From Akanthomyces muscarius (taxonomy: Eukaryota; Ascomycota; Sordariomycetes; Hypocreales; Cordycipitaceae), in contig NC_079246.1 in NCBI RefSeq assembly GCF_028009165.1, positions 1,860,001 to 1,924,000 of the forward strand: DNA of 64,000 nt, given 5' to 3'. How positions within the stretch are numbered: position 1 is the stretch's first letter; the number at the start of each line of letters is the position of its first letter. The notes under the pieces were generated by a model. That model saw only the letters and a program-made list of their open reading frames with translations, was not told where the DNA came from and did not search any database. The position numbers were made by a program, and so were the translations under genes. Below are positions 22,801 through 34,445 of this stretch, in pieces.

Positions 22801-23286
22801 ATTCGGCTCTCCAAGAAGAACGAATCGGTTGCAGCGCGGGCCAGCAACAGCAGCGGAGGCTTCGTCTCTCATTATTGTGGACTTGAGGCTTGCAGATGTC
22901 CAGGACATTCGTGCGAAAACAAAGCTTTCTCTCAGAACGAGCTGAAAAGAGTCACCGGCTTTCGAAGTAAATATACAGGCTCGCAGAGCCGGAGTACATT
23001 GCACGCTATCTTTCCACGCGGCAGCCAGTCTATCGGCATCGACGTCTTCGGAGACCTCGTACACGGCATTGCCTATGGCGTGTCGGCCTTCGTTGGAAGC
23101 ACAATTGACCACGTCGCGCTGGAATGGCGTACACGGTGAAATAGCTTCGATCACATTTCGGTCCAAGCCGAAATGACGAGTAATTTCCTGGCAAAGATCT
23201 TTTGACAGATCAAGCGTGCCACTTGCCGTCATGTGCGGCATGGTTGGGCACAGTTGCCCGGTGTTAGCGTTGTTGGGTGACTCCAT
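13822..23286 (-). CDS. iterative cyclooligomer depsipeptide NRPS (beauvericin/bassianolide/enniatin type), interrupted by an in-frame TAG
   Basis: Single-exon frame of 3155 codons, close to the length of enniatin, beauvericin and bassianolide synthetases. Domains by codon: C1 1-450, A1 about 480-1000 (core '[11 protein letters not shown]' near 641), T1 near 1060 ('FFALGGDSI'), C2 about 1110-1550 ('MHHIISDG' near 1242), A2 about 1570-2020 ('[12 protein letters not shown]' near 1726), N-methyltransferase inserted in A2 about 2040-2450 (SAM motif 'VLEIGTGSG' near 2103), twin carriers T2a ('[10 protein letters not shown]', near 2559) and T2b ('[10 protein letters not shown]', near 2656), and C3 to the end ('SHALYDG' near 2868). 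C1 has a degenerate active site ('SHAFVDT'). Codon 277, inside C1, is TAG with the same frame open on both sides; no good intron explains it. Downstream motifs are all intact. In this family the enzyme condenses a D-2-hydroxy acid with an N-methyl amino acid and cyclises several units. It is divergent from the ketoisovalerate reductase. The family call is firm; product and functionality are not. Confidence 0.9.
22456..22458 (-). other. in-frame TAG codon inside the C1 domain of the NRPS
   Basis: Read on the minus strand, codon 277 of the NRPS frame is TAG. Both flanks continue the C-domain pattern without a frame change: upstream the 'FPHL' region, downstream the '[11 protein letters not shown]' helix. 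A 9-bp direct repeat (GTCCAACAC) sits immediately before and at the stop, with period 14 nt. Because the frame is unchanged, the simplest reading is a point nonsense change or base-call error rather than a net indel. Confidence 0.85.
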
Positions 23287-25138
23287 GGGAATGCCTGGAA
23301 CAGACGTTTATGAACAACGGGCCGTATAAAATAATAGTATTTCTGACGATAATTTACTATCAACTGATTTGTATCAAATCTTTGGTAAAGGACTTTTTTC
23401 TTCCTCTTGACATTGGGCTTTCGCTTCTACATATACAAGACTCGCATCGAGCGGCAGGCAATATCCTTCTGCCACTGCCAAGCAGCTTGCATGCTAGCTA
23501 GACCATCAAATCGTCTGGGATTGTCTTGTAAAGTCTCAGCGTTCTAGATCCCTGCAGTGTACATCTTCTTTCCCAGTGGATAGGAGAAGGATATTCGCGG
23601 CCGGTTGGATGCATATGATACCAAGCACAACAGCAAAACGCTGTAAGACTCCAAGATGCGAAGGCTATATGACACCGAATGTTATTGAAATGTCTCATTA
23701 TTGATAAAAAATCGTCTACTATGCATTTTATTTGCAGCTCAGCCAGCCACATAGCAAAATTTGGTGAACGGAGATTGTACTCGTGCAAAACGGGCGACTT
23801 GTCTTATGAGGCGGGAATACCAGCCTGTCATATTCCGCCAACAGTTCATATGCCGTATGGAAAGCCAAGCTCTGTGTGTAAGCCAAGTCTGCCCCGTGGT
23901 CTTATTCATATGAAATTTCGAAATATTTCCTACTCCCGGTGAGAGACCTGCATGATTGCGCTGTATCGCGCTCAGTGTGTGGCGCAGACACATGTCAACC
24001 CAAGCCGCCGGGCCCGCCGCAGCTGAATTTCGCCGTACACCAAGATATAATGGCAGGGGTGACGCATTTGGGGTGTGTAGCACGAGAGCCGGCTTTCAGC
24101 TGCCTTCACGGCCCGTGGCGTTCATGGTCTTCGATGCAGCCAGTGAATTCGGCACTTCTTAGCAGGAGGAAGTGGTTCCGAAGGTATACTTGCTTTTGGC
24201 TGGGTCCGCTATCTCGGATGTAGCCGCATGTCTCGGCTAAGGCGACGCAGGAAGTGTACGGAGTACTCTGTATAACACAAATGTGGGTGGAGTGTGGCAC
24301 AAGCCGCATATGCAGCTGAAAGCAGGGATAGATGGGATGATTTTTCGTGATCCGTAGCCGATTGCTTGAACAGATGGCTTATGGAACTTACTGAAAATTC
24401 CGAATCCCCTCATAGTCTACCCAGGCCCCTTCAAAGGAGCCATCTTTGAGACTTATGATCTGCCGCTCTAGGTCCAGTTTAGCCAGAGCTGCTGAGCTTT
24501 CCTTGATCACAGCCGATTCTGAACACGTCGATCAGTACTTTCCATGTGACAATGACATGTAATTTATGTCTTGGGATGTGCCAAACAGCGCAGCACCTCG
24601 TTATCACTTCATCTGGGGTGTTTGTGATAGGTGACTCCATTCAGAAGCGGCCCTCGCGCTGCTTGCAAAGCCCAGAGTGTGTTGATTCGACAGCGCGTAA
24701 TTTATGGCCTGAATATCTCTAAACGTGCCCAGGATTGTTGTCTCAAATGCATAAATGTCTCAGTAACAGCAGGAAGTCGTGAAACATGCCAGATTCACAC
24801 TGCATTATGAAGCTTTCAGCTCGTGCATGTAAGTAAATGCATGCAGAGCAACGGAGCCAGCAACATGCGGTCGTCTTGGCGCCCAGCCGTCAAAATACGA
24901 TATTGGCTTGAACAGATTGCTGAGCCGCACTGTAAGCTATTCCAGTCATGTTCTGACGTTGCTTTACCACGTTTCGACGCTGTCTTGATGCAAAGCACCT
25001 CCTTCTCCCGCCCAGCTCCACTACCACGATGCCAGTTTTCCAGGTTTGGCTCTACAAATTAGCTTGAAGTAAAGCTTGCTGAGTTTTCGCAGCAATCTAG
25101 CAGTCGCATCTGCTCAGTTCGCCGGCTTTTACGACGCG
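23287..25138. promoter_or_regulatory. divergent promoter between the NRPS and ketoisovalerate reductase
   Basis: A 1.85-kb non-coding stretch separates the two start codons, long for this window and typical of co-regulated divergent biosynthetic genes. A TATAAAATA-like element at about 23324-23333 lies 40-50 bp from the NRPS start. No credible coding frame occurs inside. Confidence 0.55.
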
Positions 25139-26539
25139 ATGGTCTCTCCGCCGCATCCCAACTGGCTAGTCACGCTTCTAGCTGATACAAAACCACCGCC
25201 GAAACTATTTGCTTGGTGTCCCGAGAACATTAGTCCGCTATCGGGGGGGGGTTTTGTGAAAGCTTCTGGTAGTGAGTACGGAAACCATGCTGCTGCCGAC
25301 CCGAACGACTCGACACCGGACTCTGACGACCGCATTTTCATTGTCGGCCCTGGCAACATTGGCAGACTCTATGCTAGCTACATGTCCAGACATACCGACG
25401 CCCTGCCCATCACTCTGGTTGTCCATCGGAAAGAACTTTTATCACAATGGCTCACGTGTGATGGGGTAGTGCTTGCCGACCGAGATGGCGGCAGGATGCT
25501 CAAAAGCAAGCGGTTCAACATCGAATGGTGGACAGAAGCCAAACCTCAATACGGCCCTGTGAGAGAGGTGGCAAACGGAGGCACTTTGGGCAAAGTGTTC
25601 ATATCGACGAAGGCTGATGCTGGATTGGCCGAAGTAGATCGATTCCGCCGATACTTGGGGCGATTGAGCTCTGTTGTCTTTGCACAGAACGGCGTGAGCA
25701 AGCTGTGGCCTCCGTACGGCCCCCTGTATCTTGCCCATCGGTATGATTTCAATGATACGCCGACCTTCTCAGCCTGTGTGGTGAACCATGGCGTGTCATC
25801 AGCAGGGCCCTTCTTGAGCATTCACGCCGCTCCCGCCGACGCGTCCATTGGGCCGATCCTGTATAGTTCAGGGCCACCGCTACCTTATGAGGGACACACA
25901 AAAAAGAAAAAGGCGAAGTGGAAATGGGGCAGCTCTTTCTCCCACTACATCAGCACTACACCTCATCTTGACACGAAATTGGTCTGCGCTGGCGAATTGT
26001 GGTTAATCCAGCTGGAGAAGCTTGTCACAAATGCCACAATAAATCCGCTCACAGCTTTGCTACGATGCAAAACGGGAGAATTGTTCACAAGCTACGCCTC
26101 GGAGGATTCCCTTGCGCGTGTACTCGACAAGCTCCTGTGGCAAGCGAGCGCTGTAATCCAAGCGCTAATCAACCACCACGCCAGCCTCGACATCGTCACT
26201 TCCTATGCGGAGACGGTGCAGCGACTCATACCAGGCGCCGACGACTACTACAAGAATTTTGCAAATATCCGCCGAAAGCTGACCGTCAGGTTTTCGCAGC
26301 CTGTTCTAAAGGCGAAGATGTATGCATTCGGTCGCAAAATCAGTGAGCACCGAAGCTCGATGCTTCAGGACGTGGAGGCGGGGAGAAGAACAGAAATACA
26401 AGACTTGAACGGTTGGATCGTCGACATGGCCGATTTCTTGGGCACGGGTCTAGATGTGAGCGTCCATTGCGGTTTGATAGAGCTGATTGAAAGTGGTCGA
26501 GTCTTAGACAAGAGGGAGTTGGCAAGAGAGTTACTGTAA
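25139..26539 (+). CDS. kivR: 2-ketoisovalerate reductase (ketopantoate reductase family)
   Basis: Intronless. I choose the ATG at 25139 (466 residues) because the open frame upstream of it has no ATG, and the N terminus from here ('SPPHPNWLVTLLAD') fits the family start. The Rossmann motif 'IFIVGPGNIGRLYASYM' lies at about residues 67-83. Further family signatures are 'FISTKADAG', 'VVFAQNGVSKLW', 'VNHG' and the C-terminal ketopantoate-reductase helical domain with the catalytic Lys region 'LEKLVTNATINPLTALL' and 'IQDLNGWIVDMA'. In beauvericin and bassianolide producers this NADPH enzyme reduces 2-ketoisovalerate to D-2-hydroxyisovalerate, the hydroxy-acid building block. A Lys-rich insertion ('TKKKKAKWKW') near residue 255 is unusual. 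It is divergent from the NRPS and, unlike it, has no visible lesion. Confidence 0.93.
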   Translation: MVSPPHPNWLVTLLADTKPPPKLFAWCPENISPLSGGGFVKASGSEYGNHAAADPNDSTPDSDDRIFIVGPGNIGRLYASYMSRHTDALPITLVVHRKELLSQWLTCDGVVLADRDGGRMLKSKRFNIEWWTEAKPQYGPVREVANGGTLGKVFISTKADAGLAEVDRFRRYLGRLSSVVFAQNGVSKLWPPYGPLYLAHRYDFNDTPTFSACVVNHGVSSAGPFLSIHAAPADASIGPILYSSGPPLPYEGHTKKKKAKWKWGSSFSHYISTTPHLDTKLVCAGELWLIQLEKLVTNATINPLTALLRCKTGELFTSYASEDSLARVLDKLLWQASAVIQALINHHASLDIVTSYAETVQRLIPGADDYYKNFANIRRKLTVRFSQPVLKAKMYAFGRKISEHRSSMLQDVEAGRRTEIQDLNGWIVDMADFLGTGLDVSVHCGLIELIESGRVLDKRELARELL

Positions 26540-27514
26540 TTGTGTGAGGATGGCGTGACATCTCTGTCGCATTCCTCCTCACGCTCATCACCTTTTTTTA
26601 GCAGTCGTCTAATGTTTCACATATCGCAGAATGCCGTACTTAATCTACCTAATACTTCCACTATATAGCACTGTAATTGAGTGCTGCAAGACTGAACCCT
26701 GAAGAATACCTAGAGCTGAAGACCCAGCCACGGCACCGACTAGCGCGACGGCTATCTATGGGCCACGCCTGGATATCGCCCGCTGGCTAGGCTAATTGGG
26801 TGTTTAATTACCGGGCTATTTTCGTATTCTGTGCCTTTGGACGAGTCAAAAAGGTGGGCGGTGCATAAGGCGGCTACTGGGTAGGCTGGCAGCGACGGCC
26901 GTGAGGTCGCGAGGGTCGCAAAAGGTTTCTGAAGCAGAGCGCTAAGCGGTGAGCAATGACAAAGAAAAAGAGAGAATGTTCACCCCTTACCGGCGTCTTA
27001 CCATGCCACTGTTTGCCGCTAAGATGCTGATCCTTGTTGAAGCCACGGTGGTTTGTACCCGCGTTCGATGACGTGGAGCCCTGCTACCAGTAGCTAGAGG
27101 CATGCCTGGTAGGCACAAGCCGGGGTCGTAAAATTTGCCGATCCTTATTACCCAGTATTTAGGATGGCCTATCCGTATATCTGCATTATTCTGCCCATGA
27201 CGGGCTCTCGGAGTGTTGTCTGAGCCCGACTGATGGTGGAGTCTAGTGCAGCCGGGAGCCCGACAGAGACGCAAACACCAAAGCATGTCACACGTCAAAA
27301 AATAGGTACGTACCAACCCAGCCTTGCTGTTGCACTGCCTACTATGAATGCTCCATCATATTACTGATATTTTTATGCTGCATTTGTTCATCTTGCCAGC
27401 TGAGAACAAAAGCATCTGCATCCAGTTCTTCTCCCCTTCGCCGCATCTTGATCTGCCGGCTCCGTGTCGCACGCTGCCGACAAGTTTTGCATTGCTACCT
27501 ACTGAGCTTTCACC
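26540..27514. other. intergenic between the reductase and ABC transporter
   Basis: About 1 kb without a gene. It contains the reductase 3' flank and the ABC transporter promoter. The last 130 bp before the transporter ATG is C/T-rich, as expected for a 5' UTR. Confidence 0.4.
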
Positions 27515-30500
27515 ATGGAACAAGGTGCAGTCGACAAGCAAGCTGTGGCCGACAAGGCAAGCAGATCATTGCCCGCTGGTAGCAAGGAACAGCCGACCCC
27601 GAATGCTGATGACAACGCTGGCCCCCAGCGAGAGGCTACCTTTCAAGACTACTTGGTATGACCACTGCCACAAGGCTCCGCCATCTCTGCCCTGACGACA
27701 ATTGGCTAACCCAAGCGCTGCAGCGATTATTCAAGTATGCCAACACATGGGACTTCGTGGCGTACGCTGCTGGTGCTGCTGCCGCGATCGGCTCCGGCGT
27801 GACAATACCTCTACTAAACGTCGTCTTTGGTAAGAAAAGAAGGGCATCGAGTTTGATTCTTTTTCTGACGTCGCATATGCATGCAGGCAAATTCACCACG
27901 CAGTTCTCTGCGTATGCTGGAACGGAGACACTCGCCGAGGGCCAGTTTCAAAGTCAGCTAAACCGATTCTCGTATACTTCATGTCCTTTCCGTCATTGCG
28001 AAAGCAAGCCTCCCGTTATCAGTCAATACTAATCTTTTGCTTTAATTAGTCTTTATATGCTGGGTCTGTTTCTTGGCCGCCTAATTTTGAGCTACATCAG
28101 CAAGGTACGTACCAATGCTTCTCTACGTTGCGCCCAGCTCGCATTCACTTTCTCATACGATTTTAGCTTGCTTTCCGTATGATTGGCCTTCGAATCTCCG
28201 CCGCGATTCGACAGGATTTTCTCAATGCCATCTTCTCCCAGAGCGTCCATGTGCTGGACTCGATGCCTCCTGGATACGCAACCGCCGTCATCACCTCTTC
28301 CAGCAACACTGTGCAGCTCGGAATTTCCGAAAAGCTTGGTGTATTTTTGGAGTTCAATGCCACCCTGGTTGCTTCCATTATTGTTGCCTTTGTCTACAGC
28401 TGGCAGCTTTCTCTCGTCACATTCACTGCAGTCGTCTTTATTGTGCTGTGCGTCAGCATCGCTCTTCCAGCTATTACAAAAGGCAGCACACTCCAAGGCC
28501 AGGTATTTTGTCCCTTCAATTCCCTTGTCTTAAATACTGATGAATTGGTGATTATAGTCTGACGCCAAGTCTACCTCAATCGCTAGCGAGGCTCTGAGTA
28601 GTTTGAGAATGGTTGTAGCATGCGGTGCCGAAGCTCGAATTAGCACCAAATACGGTCGGTTCGTGGATGAGGCCAAGAAACACGCACAGTCTGTCGGTCC
28701 ATTGATTGCCACTCAGTTTGGTTTGATTGTATGTCCAAGTACTTCTATTCTCCGCGCGCGACAGTCATCACCCTCTAACATGACAACCCACATTAGTTTT
28801 TTAGCAGTTATGCTGCTTTTGGTCTGGCGTTTTGGTACGGCACCAAGCTTTTAGTTGAACACAAGATCAGCGAGCTTGGGGCCATTGTCATGTAAGTCTA
28901 TACTTCTTCTTTGTTGTAACAGGGAATTGAAAAAAAAAGGCGATGCACTTCTGACCTTTTATCAGTGTACTGTTTTCCGTCATGATGATAGTGGCTTCAA
29001 TGGAGCGCACTTCGGGACCTCTTCTGGCAATTAGCAAGGCCATGGTTGCAGCTTGCGAATTCTTTACCGTTATCGATGCGCCCCGGCCCGAGCCCGGCCA
29101 TCTTACGGGTCAGGACGTATCGGCGACCGAGGATCTCGTTCTAGAGAACGTAACCTTTGCCTACCCTAGCCGTCCGCGCGTCAAGATTCTTGACAATCTG
29201 AGTCTAACGCTCGAAAAGGGTAAAGTTACAGCTCTTGTTGGGCCCTCTGGCTGCGGAAAAAGCACGATTGTCGGGCTTCTAGAACGCTGGTACAATCTCA
29301 AGAGCCAGCACATCATTCCCAAAACTGTCGAGAAAAAAAAAGAAAAGCCGGGCAGCAAGAAGGGTGATGACAACAGCGGTAATAATGGTCAGGAATTGAA
29401 TCCAGGGGCTAATGCAGATGACAACACCGGTCCGCCTATAGAACTGCGTGGCCGAGTTTCCATTTGCGGTCACTCCTTAGATGAAGTCAACGTCAAGTGG
29501 TGGCGGTCGCAGATTGGTCTTGTTCAGCAGGAGCCGTTTCTATTCAACGACACTATCTACAGCAATGTCGTTAGTGGCCTTGTCGGAACGAAGTGGGAAA
29601 ATGAACCGGAAAACAAAAAGAGACAAATGGTCCGGGAGGCGTGCAGAGAAGCGTATGCAGATGAGTTTATCGAGAAGCTCAGAGGAGGCTATGACACATC
29701 CGTCGGTGACAGTGGTACTAAGCTCTCCGGTGGTCAGCGTCAACGTATCGCTATTGCTCGCGCCATCATCCGACAGCCCTCAATTCTCATACTCGACGAA
29801 GCGACGAGTGCAATTGATGTACGAGGCGAGGGAATCGTGCAGGCGGCCCTGGATAGGGTGTCAAAAAACAGGACCACAATCACAATCGCTCATCGCCTTT
29901 CTACCATAAAAAAAGCAGACAGAATTGTAGTGCTGAGGCAGGGACAAGTTGTCGAGTCCGGCACCCATGAAAGCCTTCTCGCTGATGAAAACGGCCTCTA
30001 CCACAGCCTTGTTCATGCTCAGTCACTATCGTTGGGAGAGGTTGCCGAGGCGGACAACGTGCAGGAGAAGGAAAAGCACGCTTCCTTGATACAAGAAAAG
30101 AGTCGTGCCGAGTCTGCAAAGGCAGAAGGGGTGGTAGAGGAGGGCAAGAACAGCACACACGACAGAAATTTGTTTTCCACCTTTGGCCGCTTCTTATATG
30201 AAACTAAGTCGAATTGGTGGATGATGGTTCTGGCCCTTGTCTTTGCTGCCTGCTCCGGTGCCGGCATTCCTTTCCAGGCATGGCTCTTTGCCAAGGTCAT
30301 CATTGTCTTCAGTTACTTTCCGGACGCTGTCAAAGTTCAGCATGAGAGCGCATTCTGGTCCCTCATGTGGACTGTCCTGGCTATCGCCACCGGTGCCAGC
30401 TACTTTGCGACGTTTCTGTTTGCCAATCGTACTGCCACCAACATTCGTGCCAAGTACCAGAAGCAATATTTCTCATCCATTCTGTATCAGAAAATTGCTT

Positions 30501-32155
30501 TCTTTGACGAAGACGATCATTCTCAAGGCACGATGACGGCTCGTAGCGCAACAGATCCAAAACAGCTGGAAGAAGTGCTCGGGACAAACATGGCGAGCGT
30601 ATTCGTTGCACTGTTCACCTTGATTGGGTCTCTGACCATCGCATTCGTCTTTGCTTGGAAGCTAGCGCTTGTGTCTTTTTTCGTTGTTGTCCCGATTCTA
30701 TTTGGCACTGGCTACTGGCGAATTCGTTACGAAATCAAATTCGATGAAATGAGCCACGCCGTGTTCGCGGACAGTTCTAAATTCGCATCGGAGGCTATTG
30801 GTGCTTTCCGGACTGTAACGTCCTTCACGCTAGAGGATGCTTTTTGCGAGCGATTCCGTAAGCTTGCCCAAGGCCATGTTACGGACGCCTATAAAGAGGC
30901 TCGTTGGGTGACGCTTTTGTTTGCTTTTTCGGATAGCGCGACTATCGGGTGCCAGGCTTTAATACTTTGGTATGGTGGACGGCTTCTCCTTCACGGTGAA
31001 TTCGGCCTGGAGAGCTTTTTTGTGTGCTTCATTTCGGTGCTGAACGCGGGTGAGACGACGGGGAGAGCACTCGGCTTTGGTCCCAACGTAGCCCAAGCCG
31101 GTGGAGCGGCCAAGCGTATACTTGGTCTGAGGGACAGTCAAGTGAAGGACGACCCGGCTGCCAGCCGCGAGTCGGTTACGACTGACGGTAACGGCATGAA
31201 GATTGAGTTGGATAACATCACCTTCAGATATCCTACTCGAGACGCGCCAGTGTTCAAAGACCTCTGTCTCACAATCGAGAAGGGCCAGTTCGCAGCCTTG
31301 GTCGGTGCATCTGGATGCGGAAAATCAAGCATTATTTCCCTGCTTCAACGGCGAGTAGAGCACGCCTAGTCCGGAATGGGGACGTCTTGACTTGCAGCAC
31401 TAATACTTTTTCTTCGAGATACAGATTTTACGATCTTGATCACGGTCGCATCCTCTGCGATGGCAGGGACATTACTTTGAGCAATGTGTACGCGTATCGC
31501 AGCCGCCTCTCGCTGGTAGCGCAAGAGTCCAGCTTAATCCAAGGTACGGGCAGCAATGTCCCCGATCAAAGATGAAGATGAAGAATGAAATCGAAATAGC
31601 CCATTTTATTAACTGTTTCAAAGGCACACTGCGCGAGAACATTCTTCTCGGGGTCGACGAATCTACTGTCACGGACGAAATGATTTATGAAGTATGCCGC
31701 CAAGCATCGATCCACGACTTTATCGTGTCGCTTCCCGAAGGCTACAACACCGACATTGGCTCGCGTGGCGTGTCTCTCTCAGGAGGGCAGAGGCAACGCG
31801 TATCTATCGCGCGTGCTCTCATCCGCAATCCCGACATTTTGCTGCTCGACGAGGCCACCAGTGCGCTGGATTCAGAGAGCGAGAAACAGGTGCAGGCGGC
31901 GTTTGAGCGCGCAGGCAAGGGGCGTACCATGGTGGCCGTTGCGCACCGGCTCGCGACGGTGCAAAACGCCGATGTCATTTTTGTCCTTGGCGACGGGAAA
32001 TTACTAGAGAAGGGCAATCACCAAGAACTTCTTGCTAAACGCAGCGTGTACTGGCAAATGGTAAGTTTACAGGAGTCATGTTGCAGCGCTCGTCAGTTAC
32101 ATGAAACGCTAACCTGCGAGTCAATTAGTGCCAGAGCCAAGCCCTCGATCGCTAG
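27515..32155 (+). CDS. ABCB-type full ABC transporter (multidrug / depsipeptide export candidate)
   Basis: Eleven exons: 27515..27655, 27724..27829, 27887..27971, 28050..28104, 28167..28502, 28558..28728, 28797..28891, 28966..31350, 31425..31543, 31624..32060, 32129..32155; 1318 residues, (TMD-NBD)x2. The start has a strong context (CACCATGG). NBD1 has Walker A 'GPSGCGKST', signature 'LSGGQRQR', Walker B 'ILILDEATSA'. NBD2 has Walker A 'GASGCGKSS', signature 'LSGGQRQR', Walker B 'ILLLDEATSALD'. NBD1 carries an insertion of about 60 charged residues between Walker A and the Q-loop. Intron 8 starts with GC instead of GT (31351..31424); only this donor restores 'LLQRFYDLDHG'. The last exon holds just eight codons. 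ABC transporters of this class accompany beauvericin genes in Fusarium (Bea3), so export or self-protection is the likely role; substrate is inferred. Confidence 0.92.
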
Positions 32156-32433
32156 ACCCTAAGTTACGCTCCCTGCCGAACCTATCTTTGCCCATTTTCA
32201 TGGAAAAGTTTTAATCTGAAAGAAAAAAAATACCTTCTTTTTAGGCAGCGAGGCTCTATGAAGTCTTTGCTGTTTTAATTGACTCCTTATCTGCACTCTA
32301 TCCTCGTCACTTTAGACCCTACAAGAGGAGAATTTAGCGGTTGGTGATGGACACTGCTGCGCATGCTACAGTATTTATCTTGGTTAAGCTTTACATGGTA
32401 CTCTCTCTATGTTGATATAGATCCCTCTCATAT

Positions 32434-34445
32434 TTACTATTCAAATTGAAATCAGTTTCTCATCCCATACAATTATAGAAAGACACAAGAAACGTACCTT
32501 TGCATATCGGAACTCGGGGTTTTCAACATCTGTCAAGTCCAGAAACTCGCTGTTCTCAACATGATTGTAGCCTTGGGCGGCCTGGGCAGCATCGCGACGA
32601 CGATTGGCGCGCATGTTGAGAAATCGCAGTAGCATGATGAAGACGAGGCAAATAGCCGGGCATACAGTGATTAGCACCTTGACCCGTGCATACGTCGGAT
32701 CCTGCAGCAAACGATACCAAATTAGATTTGGCTCTGACAAAAGGCAGAAAGAAAAGACGTACATTCTTGGTGATTTGCGGGCCGGTCAGGGTTCCAGTGG
32801 TTGAGCCAACCAAGAGAATTGCATTTGTGAGGAGCTTTTTCGTGTGGCCTGCCATGGTCGGGTTAGCGTCGCCCATTTTCGACAAGAAAGCTGCAGCAGG
32901 AATCAGCATACCGGCGGTATTCTCCGACACCATACTGAAAGTGAGAATGTAGAGAGGCGTAGATGCCTCGCTAAGCTAGACACGAGGGAAGCAGGTCAGC
33001 ATGCAATGTAACTTTGCTTGCTTTTTGGTCGCATCTTACCGAAAACGCTGCCAAAGCCCCGGCAGAGCTTTTGTGCTGAAGCCCAAAGCACAAGGCGCCG
33101 AAAATCATGCCAATGGTGGCGCTGATGGCGGCCCAGAGTGTCTTGTCCTTCATCCTGTCGGCCATATAGCAAGCGACGAGAACCGAGACGAAGATGACTG
33201 CTCCTTTGGGCATATTGAGAATCAAGGCGTTGCGGCTAGAGTAGCCCAGCGCTTTGATTAGGAGCGGCGACTTTTGGAAACGAAAAGCACATTAGCTGGT
33301 AGAAAGAATAAGCAAAGCATGGACAGTTTCACTTACAAAAGTGCTCGTCGCTCCCCAACCAATGTTGGCGACAAATTGAATACCGAAGAAGAGATAGGTG
33401 CGGGGATCGAGAAGCAGCTCCCGCATCTGGTACCACTTGAACTTGCGGTTGCCGATGCCCTGCTGGTTGACACGAAGCCGCTCAATGGCGTAGACCTTTT
33501 CGGCGGGCGACAGGAACGAGGCCGACCTTTGCGAGTCGGGCACCATGAAGAAGAAGACAATGGCCACTAGCACGGTCAATGCGCCCGACAAAACGTAGAG
33601 AAACTTCCAAGACACGAGGACGCCAGTCCTGGGGCTCCCGTCAATCGCGTAGGCAATGGGCGCGCCGACAACGCTGGCGAGCCCGGAGCCCGCGTACCAG
33701 ATGCCGAGCCGCTTGGCCTGCTCGTCGCGCTTGTACCACATGCCGGTGATGACGACAAAGGTAGGTGTGATGCTGGCCTCAAAGATGCTAAAGTGCAGAG
33801 AGCCAATTTAGTAATTTTCTTCTTCTCCTGGACGTTTTGGAAATGGAGTAGGGGGATTGTTGGTCTTCATACCCTAAAAGTAGACGAATGGCAAAGAGCT
33901 GGCCAAAGTTGCGGCCAACCGCCATGAGGGCCAGGATGACACCCCAGATGCTCATCATGACGACGATCCACTTGGACAGGGGCGCCTTTTGGATCATGAT
34001 GGCGCAGGGCAGGTTGGACACGAGGTAGCCGAGGCTGAAGATGCTGCCGAGCCATGCGTATTCGCCAGAGGAGAGATGCGCGTCGTCTCGAATTCCCATG
34101 ACGGATGAGTAGCTGAGCGTACTCTTGTCAAAGGAAAATAGCATTACCGCCGTAAACATCTATGTATGCGTGTGTTGGAAGAAGAGCTTTCTCGAGGGGG
34201 TTGTTGGACAAGGGTGGACAACTTACAATGGGGAGCATGCGAAGGTCAACCTTGCTGAGAAATGCCTTTTCGTCCACGGCCGCGACCTCTTCCGGCGAGA
34301 CGTCAATGTCGTATAGAATCTGCAGGGCCAGGTCGGCATTCTGAAGGTCAATCGCGGCGGCCTTTTCAACCATGGAGATGCTGGGCTCATCCATGGTGAC
34401 TACCTTGGCGATATTCTCGTTGGAAGTCTTTGCCATTGTTTCCAT
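32434..34445 (-). CDS. MFS transporter, anion:cation symporter (allantoate permease/Dal5-like) family
   Basis: Best model: complement(32434..32436, 32498..32701, 32763..32975, 33040..33270, 33337..33787, 33873..34159, 34227..34445), 535 residues, with in-frame sum and canonical splice sites. The final exon would be only the TAA stop; if that intron is not used, the frame ends at 32441 with about 12 extra residues. The N-terminal 75 residues are hydrophilic, then 'VDLRMLPI' leads into about 12 membrane segments. Motifs include 'FSFDKSTLSY', 'WLGSIFSLGYLVSNLP', 'GIFEASITPTFVVITGMWYKRDEQAKRLGIWY' and the C-terminal 'DLTDVENPEFRYAK', all typical of fungal ACS carriers for organic anions and vitamins. 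It is convergent with the ABC transporter (278 bp apart) and divergent from the acyltransferase gene. A role in the cluster is possible but unproven. Confidence 0.88.

Noticed and set aside
25076..25138. Longer N terminus for the ketoisovalerate reductase
   Set aside because: The upstream frame has only a TTG; the ATG at 25139 gives the usual family N terminus.
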